From Kocuria sp. (GTDB lineage Bacteria > Actinomycetota > Actinomycetes > Actinomycetales > Micrococcaceae): DNA of 64,000 nt. Location of the stretch: NCBI RefSeq assembly GCF_030538595.1, contig NZ_JAUNTS010000001.1:347317-411316 (forward strand), given 5' to 3'. The notes beneath the pieces were generated by a model. That model was not told where the DNA came from and searched no databases. It saw nothing but the letters and a program-made list of their open reading frames with translations. Shown here in pieces: positions 9,199-17,965 of this stretch; position 1 is the stretch's first letter; each line of letters opens with the position of its first letter. Made by a program: the position numbers and the translations under genes.

Positions 9199-10584
9199 AT
9201 GTCCACCGCCAATACCCTCGTGACCGCTGACAAGCGGTTGGAGATGAAAACTGCCATCTGGGTGGCAGCCATTGCCTGCACGGCATTGATCTTCGACGGC
9301 TACGACCTCGTGGTCTACGGAACTGTCATGCCCACCCTGATGAACGACCCCAGCCACATCGGCGTTCTGGATGCTTCAACGGCCGGCACCGTGGGCTCAC
9401 TGGCCCTGATCGGTGTGCTCCTGGGCTCCTTTGCATCCGGGTTCATCGGCGACATCCTGGGCCGCAAAAAGATGATGATGTTCGGCATCGCATGGTTCTC
9501 CATCGGAATGGCGATCACCGCGGCCACCGGCACTGTGTTCACTTTCGGACTGATGCGCTTCATCACCGGTTTGGGATTGGGTCTGGTGATCGCCACGGCC
9601 GGGCCGACCATCGCGGAGTTCGCACCCAAGGACAAGCGCGGCGTCTTCAACGCGATTGTGTACTCGGGTGTCCCCGCAGGCGGCATGTTCGCTTCCCTGT
9701 GCGGCATTCTCTTGGCCGAACACATCGGGTGGCGCGGCCTGTTCCTGATCGGGGCCACTCCCATCCTGTTCCTGGTCCCTCTGGCTGCCATGAAGCTACC
9801 CGAATCCCCACGGTGGCTGCTCTCCCGCGGACAGGAGGCCCGCGCGATTGAGTTGGCCCGCCAAACCGGCGTTCCCTTGGAAGAGGAACTGGCCGTGCGC
9901 CGCGCCACCACCGTGCCCAAGCGCACCGGTTACGCCGCGCTGTTCACCCGCGAATTCGGTGTGGCAACCCTCTTGATGGCCTCCATGTCCTTTGCCGGGT
10001 TGTTCCTGACCTACGGCATGAACACCTGGCTGCCGCGCATCATGGAGTCCTACGGCTACGCCGAGCAGAAACTCTGGTTCCCCTTTGTGCTCAACGGTGC
10101 CGCCGTGATCGGTGGTCTGATCGCCGCACGGGCCTCCGACCGCCTGGGCAAACCACAGAACATCATTGCCAGCACCTTCTTGTTGGCAGCGATCGCCCTG
10201 GTATTGATGACCTTCCAGTTCCCACTGGCGCTGCTCTTCACCTTCATTGGCGTGGCAGGAATTGGCATCCTGGGCACCCAGGTGTTGATCTACGGCTTCC
10301 AGTCCAACTACTTCACCTCCGACTCCCGCGCCGCAGGTGTGGCAGCCTGTGCCACCATCGGCCGTGCCGGTGGCGTGTTCGGGCCGTTGATCGGTGGCTG
10401 GTTGGTGGCCGCGGGCCTGGGTGCAACCCAGCAGTTCCACGCGTTCGCCGCCGTGGCCCTGGTGGGAGCCATCGTCACCTTCATTGTGCCCCGCAAGCAC
10501 AACACGTATCTGATCGAACGGGAGGCCGTGCAACGCGCCACGACTCAGCAGACCACGGAGCGCGACCGCGAACCCGTGGTCTGA
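9199..10584 (+). CDS. MFS transporter, aromatic acid:H+ symporter (AAHS) family
   Basis: The 461-residue protein has 12 predicted membrane segments. The first carries FDGYDLVVYGTVMPTLM, the aspartate-containing signature of the AAHS family (PcaK/BenK type), and the TM2-3 loop has GFIGDILGRKK. These importers take up benzoate, hydroxybenzoates or related acids. The frame is open from 9106, but GAAAGGATC 9-10 bases before the ATG at 9199 fixes the start. No aromatic degradation genes are nearby, so the substrate is open. Confidence 0.88.
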   Translation: MSTANTLVTADKRLEMKTAIWVAAIACTALIFDGYDLVVYGTVMPTLMNDPSHIGVLDASTAGTVGSLALIGVLLGSFASGFIGDILGRKKMMMFGIAWFSIGMAITAATGTVFTFGLMRFITGLGLGLVIATAGPTIAEFAPKDKRGVFNAIVYSGVPAGGMFASLCGILLAEHIGWRGLFLIGATPILFLVPLAAMKLPESPRWLLSRGQEARAIELARQTGVPLEEELAVRRATTVPKRTGYAALFTREFGVATLLMASMSFAGLFLTYGMNTWLPRIMESYGYAEQKLWFPFVLNGAAVIGGLIAARASDRLGKPQNIIASTFLLAAIALVLMTFQFPLALLFTFIGVAGIGILGTQVLIYGFQSNYFTSDSRAAGVAACATIGRAGGVFGPLIGGWLVAAGLGATQQFHAFAAVALVGAIVTFIVPRKHNTYLIEREAVQRATTQQTTERDREPVV

Positions 10585-10624
10585 CCCGCAGGTCGGGTCC
10601 TAGCGCTCAACCGAGTCACCACGC

Positions 10625-10668
10625 AGCCGGGGGTTGGTTCGTCGATACTGACGCACCAGCCCCCGGCT
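10625..10668 (+). terminator. Terminator hairpin between the MFS gene and menD
   Basis: AGCCGGGGGTTGGT pairs with ACCAGCCCCCGGCT over 14 positions, with one G-U pair in the plus-strand RNA. The 16-base loop is followed by a pyrimidine-rich tail. It lies between convergent genes. Confidence 0.75.
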
Positions 10669-10744
10669 CGTCCTCTTCATCCACATCCCATCGCGCTGCC
10701 AGATCACCGCCCACAACGTGGGAACTCGGCGAGTTCGTGGGAGG

Positions 10745-12673
10745 TCAACCGCTGAGTGGGAGCTCGGCAGCCGCCGCGGCAACGGCAGCCTTGATCCTGG
10801 CACTCATGGACCGTAGACCCTCCCGGCTGGCCGGAACGACGACGACCGACACCCCGGCACGCGGCTGCGCCAGAGCACGGTGTAGATCTTGCACCGTGGT
10901 GACCGTCTCCACGGCCACGCCGTAACCGGCACACAGAGCAGGAATGTCCACGGCGGGTTCTGTGCCGAAAAAGCGTTCCACGGTCTCAGCCCATTGAGGC
11001 TGTTCGCCCAGCGCACCGTGTTCCAGAGTGTTGAAAATCCCACCTCCACGGTCGTCAAGCACCACAATCTGCAGATCAGGCTGGGTTTCGTGCACCAGAC
11101 GGATCAGAGACCCGGCGTCGTGCAGGAACGTCACGTCCCCCATCAGGGCTCGCACGCGACGCCCAGTGGCCAGAGCAGCGCCGGCTGCGGTGGCCACCGT
11201 TCCGTCAATGCCGGCAAGTCCCCGATTGGCCATCACGGTCACGCCGCGGTTCGGCTCGGTCCCCCCTGCGGGAGTCTGATCCGCCGCCTCCATAAAGCTC
11301 TGACCCGTCTGCCCCAGATAGCTCGGACCCGTCTGCCCCGCAGAGTTCTGAGCCGCCTCCCCTACAGCGGCCCATGGATCAGCACACAGGTCCAGATCCC
11401 GAATGGGGTTGGAGGAACCTGCCACCAGCGGTGCGCCATCCCTGAGACAGGCTGCCCACACTTCACGGGCCACCACGGGACCGGGAAGTACGCCGGTCGT
11501 TGCGCTCACCACCCCATCCGGCATCGCCTGCGGTTGGGGCTGCTCAGGCAGGGCAAGTTCGTGATTGACGGCGCGTTGCGCAGCCGCGCCCAGACGTTGC
11601 CACGCCCCCAGCCAACCCTGCGGTGGGCGGCCAACAAAAGCGGTGACTTCGGTGAGTGTGCGCAACACGGTTTCACGGCGTCGGCCGGGGTCGTACCACG
11701 CCACCTCACGCGGCTGCCAGGCCGCCGTCTGCACGTGGCACCGTGCCAGTAGGGCACCCACCGGACGGGACAGTGTGGGGCGACCGATCAACAGCACGCG
11801 TTCGATCTGGCTCCCCAACTCGGTGTCCAGCAGCAGCCGGTACGGGCCCACCGCGTTAGGTCCGTACCGAGCATTCGAGGATGGCTCGGCCAGCAGCGGA
11901 AGACCCAGGGACTCCGCCAGTAGCCTGGCCCCGTCTCCGGCACCGTCCCCGGCCAGGATCACGGTGGACCGCGGGGGGTGCTCACTGCCCTCCCGGCGCA
12001 GAAGTGCTTGCGACAGGTGGGCTGGCACAACGCTCACCGCAGAACAGGGTTTCAGCTCCGCCGGTTGCCACCTCTGCGGTGGGGACTCGATATGAGTGGC
12101 TGCCACATGGTCCAACGCCGGTTGTAGGGGTTCACGCAGCGCCACATTGACGTGAACGGGACCGGGCACGTGGGCGTCGTCGTCGTGAAGGGCAGCGAGC
12201 ACAGGTTCCAAGGCCGACTGCACCCGGGCGGTGATCTGTTGTGCCTCCGCCCCCTGATCCACCACCAGATCCACGCTGTCCCGAACGTGGTCGCCAAAGA
12301 TCCCCGGCTGCCGGGTGGTCTGATTGGCACCGGTCCCCCGCAATTCCGGGGGACGATCCGCGGTCAGCAGGACCAGGGGGACCTGCGCGTGATCAGCTTC
12401 CATGGCAGCGGGCATCAGATTGCCCACAGCGGTCCCGGACGTGGTCACCACCACCGCGGGACCGCCGGTGACCTTGGCCGCACCGAGGGCGTGGAAAGCA
12501 GCCGAACGTTCATCCAAACGGACATGAGTGCGCAGGTCAGCGCCATCGCGTTCGGCGGCGGCATACACGAATGGCGCCGAACGCGAGCCAGGGCAGAAGA
12601 AAAATTCACGTGCACCGGCAGCAACCAATTGGTCCAGGACGGCGGCGGCGGTCAGCAGGGATTCGGCGGTCAC
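10745..12673 (-). CDS. menD: SEPHCHC synthase (menaquinone biosynthesis)
   Basis: This ThDP-dependent enzyme joins isochorismate and 2-oxoglutarate. Diagnostic motifs are FFFCPGSRSAPFVYAA, VVVTTSGTAVGNLMPA, LTADRPPELRGTGANQTT and the cofactor region NRGLAGIDGTVATAAGAA. The 642-residue length is above the usual ~550-580. Part of the excess is residues ~436-474 (bases 11252-11368), a Gln/Gly/Thr-rich insert encoded by four 24-bp repeats just before the ThDP motif. The start is the GTG at 12673, preceded by GGGTGAG. Confidence 0.93.
   Translation of the reverse strand: MTAESLLTAAAVLDQLVAAGAREFFFCPGSRSAPFVYAAAERDGADLRTHVRLDERSAAFHALGAAKVTGGPAVVVTTSGTAVGNLMPAAMEADHAQVPLVLLTADRPPELRGTGANQTTRQPGIFGDHVRDSVDLVVDQGAEAQQITARVQSALEPVLAALHDDDAHVPGPVHVNVALREPLQPALDHVAATHIESPPQRWQPAELKPCSAVSVVPAHLSQALLRREGSEHPPRSTVILAGDGAGDGARLLAESLGLPLLAEPSSNARYGPNAVGPYRLLLDTELGSQIERVLLIGRPTLSRPVGALLARCHVQTAAWQPREVAWYDPGRRRETVLRTLTEVTAFVGRPPQGWLGAWQRLGAAAQRAVNHELALPEQPQPQAMPDGVVSATTGVLPGPVVAREVWAACLRDGAPLVAGSSNPIRDLDLCADPWAAVGEAAQNSAGQTGPSYLGQTGQSFMEAADQTPAGGTEPNRGVTVMANRGLAGIDGTVATAAGAALATGRRVRALMGDVTFLHDAGSLIRLVHETQPDLQIVVLDDRGGGIFNTLEHGALGEQPQWAETVERFFGTEPAVDIPALCAGYGVAVETVTTVQDLHRALAQPRAGVSVVVVPASREGLRSMSARIKAAVAAAAAELPLSG
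11272..11367 (-). repeat. Four 24-bp tandem units inside menD
   Basis: Units at 11272, 11296, 11320 and 11344 share AG(C/T)TC(T/G)GA(C/G)CCG followed by a C-rich half. The period is a multiple of three, so the frame is kept and the repeat adds eight residues per unit. Confidence 0.8.
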
Positions 12674-12699
12674 CGTCTCACCCTACTGACCGCTGCCGT

Positions 12700-12718
12700 G
12701 CCCGGCTGAGTACCGGGC
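12700..12718 (-). terminator. Possible terminator after phoX
   Basis: GCCCGG at 12700-12705 pairs with CCGGGC at 12713-12718 around a 7-base loop. It lies 27 bases downstream of the phoX stop on the minus strand. Confidence 0.4.
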
Positions 12719-12744
12719 CACTCGCGGTGGGTCACACCCTCAGA

Positions 12745-14973
12745 TCAGCCATCCGTGTAGGAGCGCGGGGCGTTACGCGCTTTGTTGCGCAGCTCCTGAG
12801 TGGAGCGCCCCCGATACCCCTGGCGCTGGGGACCGCGCCCATTGCCGGGCCCACGGCCCTTACCATGGCCACGGCCTTTACCTCGTCCCTTGCCCTTCCC
12901 GGGGTGCTGCTCCTCCTCCACGAACGGAGGCTCCCCTGCGGCCGTGGAAAAGACCTGGACGACGGCGGGGCGGGCAATCGCAAACTGGCCTTCACCTTCC
13001 CGCGTGGGCAACACGTAGTCCGGGAAGTAGGAACGCGGCACCTCAAAAGTGCCGTCCTCCCCGGGGTGCTGAACAGCCACGTACACCATGTTTTCGCGGT
13101 CGTGGATCACCGGACCGCAGGTCTCCGCATCCTGTGGCACGGAGAGGAACTGTTGGGTACGCCCCCGCAGCTCACCCGTGAGATCCACGCGGAACAAGCC
13201 GTCGTTGTACCCGATGGTTCCGGGTGCGCCGTCGGTGGAGATCCACAGGTGCCCCTGAGAATCAAAAGCCACGTTGTCCGGGCAGGAGATCGGTGACACT
13301 TGATCCGTGGGAAATCCGGAGAAATAGGCGGAACCGTCCTTGGCCGGGTCACCGCAGACCAGCAAGATGTCCCAGTGGAAGGTGGTGCCTGCCGAGTTGG
13401 CGGTGTCCTCCGTGATTTCAATGACGTGACCGTCACGGTTGTTGTTGCGCGGATTGGCTTCATCCGCACCGGCACGCCCGGACTCACCACGACGCGTGTT
13501 GTTGGTACAGGCCATGTAGACCTTGCCGGTGTGGGGGTTGGGCTCCACGTCCTCTGGTCGGTCCATTTTGGTGGCACCGGCCTTGTCAGCGGCCAGACGG
13601 GTGAAGATCAGCACCTCGTCCACGTCCATGCCCTCAATCTTGGACTCACCGCCCACCACCAGCGGCAGCCATTCACCCGCTCCGTCAAAAGCACCGTCCG
13701 CCGGGAGACGGCCGGAACCATCAATCTCATCTTCCGAGTTGCCGGTGAACTTGGCCACGTAAAGATCGCCGAAGGAGAGCAGAGTCATGTTGTGGGTGCG
13801 GTCACCTTCCACATACTTCTTCTCCGAGACGAACTTGTAGAGGTAGTCAAAGCGCTCGTCGTCCCCGGAGTAGGCCACCACGGTGCCATCGGCTGCCACG
13901 TACACGTTGGCGCCTTCGTGCTTGAACCGGCCCATGGAGGTGTGCTTGACCGGGGTGGAGCTGGGATCGGATGGGTCGATTTCCACGATGTAGCCAAACC
14001 GATTGGGCTCATTTTCATAACCCGCATTGTTGCCGTCCCAGCGGGGATCCACCAGGTCCCAGCGCCGCCTGGGAGGCTCGGCCGGGATGCCGTAGCGCCG
14101 ATTCTCAGCGGTGTCCGGACCGGAGAGGACGTTTTGAATGTTCTCCTCCCCGGACAGGATGGTGCCCCAGGGAGTCACACCGCCGGCGCAGTTGTTCTGG
14201 GTGCCCAGAACGGTGGTGCCCTCCGGATCGGCCACGGTCTTGAGCAGATCGGAACCAGCCGCCGGCCCGTCCACGCGGAACGGAGTTTCTGCGGTGATAC
14301 GCCGGTTGCGGGCTCCCCCGCGCACGTAGGTCCAGGGTTTGCCGGGGCCTTCACGCACCATCTCCACCACGGCCATGCCGTGCGCTGCAATACCCACGCT
14401 GGCTGTGCGCTGCAGGTCTTCGCTCTGATCGGACGGAAACATGGTGTTTTCATTGGTGTATTCGTGATTGCACACCAGCACACCGGTGGTGCCATTGGCA
14501 TCCGGCATGATGTCCAGGTAGTCGTTGTTGAACCCGAACTGCATGGCTTGGGCTTCGGCAGTTTGGTTACGGGGATCAAACTCCGGGGAATCTTCAAACA
14601 GGGGGTCTCCCCAGCGAATGATCGGGGACCAGTTGTAATTCGTGGGCACGTTGAGGTCATCCACGGTGGCCGCAACGGGGGCGATCGGTTCAAAGTCCAG
14701 TGACCCGTTGTTGGCGCCCCAGTAGGCAAAGGTTGCTTGCGCTTCGGTGCGGGTACCAGTCACGGCCACCCCAACGGTCACTGCGCCGGCAGCACCAAAT
14801 CCCAGCGCCGCCCGCCGAGAGAGCGCAGTGGAGGCCACTTCATGAAACGTGGAGTTGTCGGAGGTGTTGCACACCGGTTTGGCGCACTGGGAACCGCACT
14901 TCAATGCGCAGGTCAGTGGACTGCGTTTGCCATTGGTGTGTCCCAGCATGGGCAGAAGGAGTCGAGCCATCAT
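12745..14973 (-). CDS. phoX: PhoX-family alkaline phosphatase (DUF839), Tat-exported
   Basis: The 742-residue protein matches PhoX-type Ca2+/Fe phosphatases, with NYNWSPIIRWGDPLF, VCNHEYTNENTMFP, NCAGGVTPWGTILSGEEN, DDERFDYLYKFVS and MDRPEDVEPNPHTGKVYMACTNN. A twin-arginine signal (SRRAALGFGAAGAVTVG) begins around residue 52, after an unusual Cys-containing leader. GGAGAGG lies directly before two adjacent ATGs. The second ATG, at 14970, has the better spacing. Near the C-terminus is a Lys/Gly/Arg-rich tract (repeats of GKGRG). It releases phosphate from organic esters outside the cell and would usually be induced by phosphate starvation. Confidence 0.9.
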   Translation of the reverse strand: MMARLLLPMLGHTNGKRSPLTCALKCGSQCAKPVCNTSDNSTFHEVASTALSRRAALGFGAAGAVTVGVAVTGTRTEAQATFAYWGANNGSLDFEPIAPVAATVDDLNVPTNYNWSPIIRWGDPLFEDSPEFDPRNQTAEAQAMQFGFNNDYLDIMPDANGTTGVLVCNHEYTNENTMFPSDQSEDLQRTASVGIAAHGMAVVEMVREGPGKPWTYVRGGARNRRITAETPFRVDGPAAGSDLLKTVADPEGTTVLGTQNNCAGGVTPWGTILSGEENIQNVLSGPDTAENRRYGIPAEPPRRRWDLVDPRWDGNNAGYENEPNRFGYIVEIDPSDPSSTPVKHTSMGRFKHEGANVYVAADGTVVAYSGDDERFDYLYKFVSEKKYVEGDRTHNMTLLSFGDLYVAKFTGNSEDEIDGSGRLPADGAFDGAGEWLPLVVGGESKIEGMDVDEVLIFTRLAADKAGATKMDRPEDVEPNPHTGKVYMACTNNTRRGESGRAGADEANPRNNNRDGHVIEITEDTANSAGTTFHWDILLVCGDPAKDGSAYFSGFPTDQVSPISCPDNVAFDSQGHLWISTDGAPGTIGYNDGLFRVDLTGELRGRTQQFLSVPQDAETCGPVIHDRENMVYVAVQHPGEDGTFEVPRSYFPDYVLPTREGEGQFAIARPAVVQVFSTAAGEPPFVEEEQHPGKGKGRGKGRGHGKGRGPGNGRGPQRQGYRGRSTQELRNKARNAPRSYTDG

Positions 14974-15099
14974 TACCTCTCCGCGCAGGCCAGCTGCGCT
15001 TTTTCAACGACGGCGACCATCTGACACCCGGGAGGTAATGAAATAGGGCTACTTGACCCAACAGCACGTGAAGTGCAAACGACTAAACGCCCATGTCAG

Positions 15100-15125
15100 A
15101 ACGCATTAATATGAATTAATTTCTA
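15100..15125 (-). promoter_or_regulatory. AT-rich patch upstream of phoX, possible promoter
   Basis: Two ATTAAT hexamers at 15105-15110 and 15115-15120 make an AT island in otherwise GC-rich DNA, about 130 bases before the phoX start. I could not identify a convincing Pho box. Confidence 0.3.
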
Positions 15126-15153
15126 GCGCATGAACCAATATGGGCGGTATGAA

Positions 15154-16197
15154 TCAATCCCGAGCGGGCGAATCTTGTGACATCAGCAGCTGGTGCACCC
15201 GGCGTATTCGCTGCAGCCACCATTGGCGCCGCGCTCCTTCCAGCAGCACTTTTTCAAGGCAGGCGGGATCAACCGTCGCCGACCCCACGGGTAGTGCCCC
15301 TGCCTGTGGCTTCAAGGGGGGATGCGCCACGTCACGCTGCAGCAGCGTTCCGGTGCCCAATCCGCAGGCGTAGGGCAGCTGCGGGAGACTTGCGGCCAGA
15401 GCCACCCCGGCGCTGAGCCCAACAGAGGTGTCTATGGCGGAGCTGACCACCGCGGGCAGTCCCGCCGCGCGCACAATCTCCAAGGCCCGACTGACCCCAC
15501 CCAGTGGTGCCACCTTGACCACAATCACATCTGCCGCCCCGGAACGGGCCACTTCCAAGGGGTCATCCGCTTTGCGGACGGACTCATCCGCTGCAATGGG
15601 CAAAGTCACCCCGCGGGCTGCCAGCCCTTCCTTCACAGCGTAGAGACCGTCAATGCCCGCTGCGGGCTGCTCCGCATATTCCAGGCCGTACTCGCAAAGC
15701 ACCGCAAGCGCCTCCACAGCCTGAGCCGCACTCCACCCCTGGTTGGCATCCACCCGCACTGCGGCGTGCGGGGCATGGGCGCGTACGGCAGCCACTCGGG
15801 CAACGTCTTCAGCCAGGCTTTGCCCGGACTCGGCCACTTTGACCTTGACGGCTGTGATGCCATCGCCGTATCCGTCCAGCAGGTGCGGCACGCGATCCGC
15901 AGAAATGGCGGGGACGGTGGCATTGACGGGAACCCGGTCACGTACCGGAGCGGGGAACCCCAGCCAGGCGGCTTCAAGACAGGAACGCCACCACGCGCAG
16001 GCTTCGGCGTCGTCGTACTCCAGGAAGGGGGCAAACTCCCCCCACCCCTGCGGGCCGCGGACCAAGACTGCCTCCCGCGAACTGACCCCGCGAAAGCGCA
16101 CGGTCAACGGAATCCGCACGACGACGGCGCCGCTCAAGATCTCTTCCAGCTCCAGCGTGTGGGGGCTCAGGCGGGGTGGTGTGGTGCTCTGCGGCAT
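15154..16197 (-). CDS. menC: o-Succinylbenzoate synthase
   Basis: This enolase-superfamily enzyme dehydrates SHCHC to o-succinylbenzoate. Catalytic features in order are the KVKVAES lysine pair, VRVDANQGW, the metal ligand in LEYAEQP, IAADESVR, and the second catalytic lysine in VIVVKVAPLGG. I place the start at the ATG at 16197, with AGGGTGG five bases before it, rather than the GTG at 16206. It stands apart from menD, with phoX between them on the same strand. Confidence 0.93.
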   Translation of the reverse strand: MPQSTTPPRLSPHTLELEEILSGAVVVRIPLTVRFRGVSSREAVLVRGPQGWGEFAPFLEYDDAEACAWWRSCLEAAWLGFPAPVRDRVPVNATVPAISADRVPHLLDGYGDGITAVKVKVAESGQSLAEDVARVAAVRAHAPHAAVRVDANQGWSAAQAVEALAVLCEYGLEYAEQPAAGIDGLYAVKEGLAARGVTLPIAADESVRKADDPLEVARSGAADVIVVKVAPLGGVSRALEIVRAAGLPAVVSSAIDTSVGLSAGVALAASLPQLPYACGLGTGTLLQRDVAHPPLKPQAGALPVGSATVDPACLEKVLLEGARRQWWLQRIRRVHQLLMSQDSPARD

Positions 16198-16756
16198 GAC
16201 CACCACCCTATGCGCGGCTCAGCGCACGTTTGCCGGGTGCTCAGGCAATCCCCAGACTTTGCGGTTTACGGCCTGAGAATGTCAGCGGACTCGAAGGCTG
16301 GGCTGGCACACTGAGCGTCAAATATCTGCGTGGCGGAACGATCCACCCGCTGCGCAGCAAGTTTTTGCTGGCCGGCCCCCGTGTCGGCCGCGGCTGAGCC
16401 GTACGCCAAACCCATGTGGCCAGATCTGAACCTATGTGGCCACAGCTGAACCCATGTGCCCAGACCTCAACTAGGACCCAGTTACCAACATCCCCGCCGA
16501 GAACGACCCCGAGACCCCTCAGCGTTCCCGGGCCCGCGGCGGTGCGGAAGAAACCCCTACTGAGGCGATCACCACGCAGAAGAGCCAATCATCACAGGCT
16601 GGCAAGTCATCTTCTCAGTCTGGCCATCCTTCACTTCTGGGCCTATCATCACAGGCTGGCCACTCATCTTCTGGCCGCGCCTGGCAGGGGGATCGGTCCG
16701 GTTCGGAAGCGGGGGGCGGTGACACCCAACAGATCAGCGCTTCCTCGGACCCCACG
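16198..16756. other. Gap between menC and the PAP2 gene, partly coding-like
   Basis: The first 200 bases hold nothing I recognise beyond the menC upstream region. Three 20-bp tandem units lie at 16411-16470. From 16474 onward the frame of the PAP2 gene is open and coding-like but has no ATG, GTG or TTG. Confidence 0.6.
16411..16470. repeat. Three 20-bp tandem units upstream of the PAP2 gene
   Basis: Units at 16411, 16431 and 16451 read CC(C/T)ATGTG(G/C)CCA(G/C)A, an ambiguous pair, then (G/T)(C/A)AA-like ends. They end just before the stop that opens the PAP2 frame. Confidence 0.75.
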
Positions 16757-17965
16757 ATGACTCGTCCCATGCCCTCGGTGAGTGGCTCGGGCGCCGGCCA
16801 GCGGTATGAATTGTCTGCCGATCCCGCAACGGCCCCCATCCAAACCACCTACCTTGACCGCAGCGCAGACGCCGGCGCACCACCGTGGCAGGAGCCAGCG
16901 CCCACCCAACCGGCAGCAAGCGTTCCCCCCGCGGCCTACACCCGGCAGCAGCAACCGAGTCAGCAAGCGCAGTACGGCGGCTCCGCTGCCAGCCAGGGGC
17001 AGGGGAACTACGGGCAATACGGCCAACCCGCCCCGGCGGGACAGGCCGCGCCTTCCGGTTACCAGGCCGGACCTCATGCCACCCAGCAACCTCATCCACC
17101 GGCCGCCTACGGTGCCACCGCACACCCCTCTGCGGCTCACACCCCGGCGCGGGATCTGAGCTTCGGCATTGTGATGGGGCTTTTGCTGCGCGCTGTGATT
17201 CTCCTGGCTGCTGCCGGGGCTCTGGCGTACTACGCCCTGCGGACCATCGGCGGACAGTGGTCTGATGAACTCGCCCTGCAAGAAGGTCAGAGGCTACTGA
17301 CCCAATTGCCCTCCGCCGTGCTCCCGTGGGTTGATCTGGTTCCCGTGGCGGTCTGCGTGTTGTGGGGCGTGGTGGCGCTGCTGTTTGCCGTGGGTTCCAA
17401 TCGCTGGGTACCGCTGCTGGTCGGTATGCTCAGCGGCTTGGGTGCGGTGGTCTCCGTCCAACTGCTCAAACGCGAGTTCTTGGTGAAAGCTCCATTCGGC
17501 ATTCAGGAAACCACCATGAACTCGCTGCCATCGGGTCACACGGCGGCTGCCGCCACGGCGGCCATGATTGCGGTGATGGTTGCACCAGCCCGTTGGCGCG
17601 GCAGCATTGCCTTCTTCGGAGCGCTCACCACCGCGCTGGCCGGGTTCTCCACGGTGCTCAATGGATGGCACCGTCCCATGGACACCATGGTCTCCGTGCT
17701 GGTGGTTGCCTTCTGGGGTGTGGTGGGTGCTCTGCTGCTGCGCTGTTTGATTCGTCCGGAGCGTTTCAGCGCCAATCTGTCCATCACCACGTTGGTTTTT
17801 GCCATCTTGCTGATCCTCGCCGCTGCGGGGGGCCTGGCAGCCCTGCAGACCACCACCATCTCAGGTTTGCCCCTGGCCACAGGTGCCGCGGGCATTCTGG
17901 GCTTCAGCTTGTTGGCTGCCCATCAGACGGTGCGGGCGCTTCGTCCGCGACGTCGAGCTCCATGA
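16757..17965 (+). CDS. PAP2-superfamily membrane phosphatase
   Basis: The 402-residue protein has a ~135-residue Pro/Gln/Ala/Gly/Tyr-rich cytoplasmic N-terminus, followed by six membrane segments. The phosphatase motifs are present: KREFLVKAPFG, SLPSGHTAAAAT, and NGWHRPMD with the catalytic histidine. It probably dephosphorylates undecaprenyl diphosphate or another lipid phosphate outside the membrane. The frame is open back to 16474 without a standard start codon, so the true N-terminus may be longer. Its last 62 bases overlap the end of the convergent metallo-hydrolase gene. Confidence 0.88.
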   Translation: MTRPMPSVSGSGAGQRYELSADPATAPIQTTYLDRSADAGAPPWQEPAPTQPAASVPPAAYTRQQQPSQQAQYGGSAASQGQGNYGQYGQPAPAGQAAPSGYQAGPHATQQPHPPAAYGATAHPSAAHTPARDLSFGIVMGLLLRAVILLAAAGALAYYALRTIGGQWSDELALQEGQRLLTQLPSAVLPWVDLVPVAVCVLWGVVALLFAVGSNRWVPLLVGMLSGLGAVVSVQLLKREFLVKAPFGIQETTMNSLPSGHTAAAATAAMIAVMVAPARWRGSIAFFGALTTALAGFSTVLNGWHRPMDTMVSVLVVAFWGVVGALLLRCLIRPERFSANLSITTLVFAILLILAAAGGLAALQTTTISGLPLATGAAGILGFSLLAAHQTVRALRPRRRAP

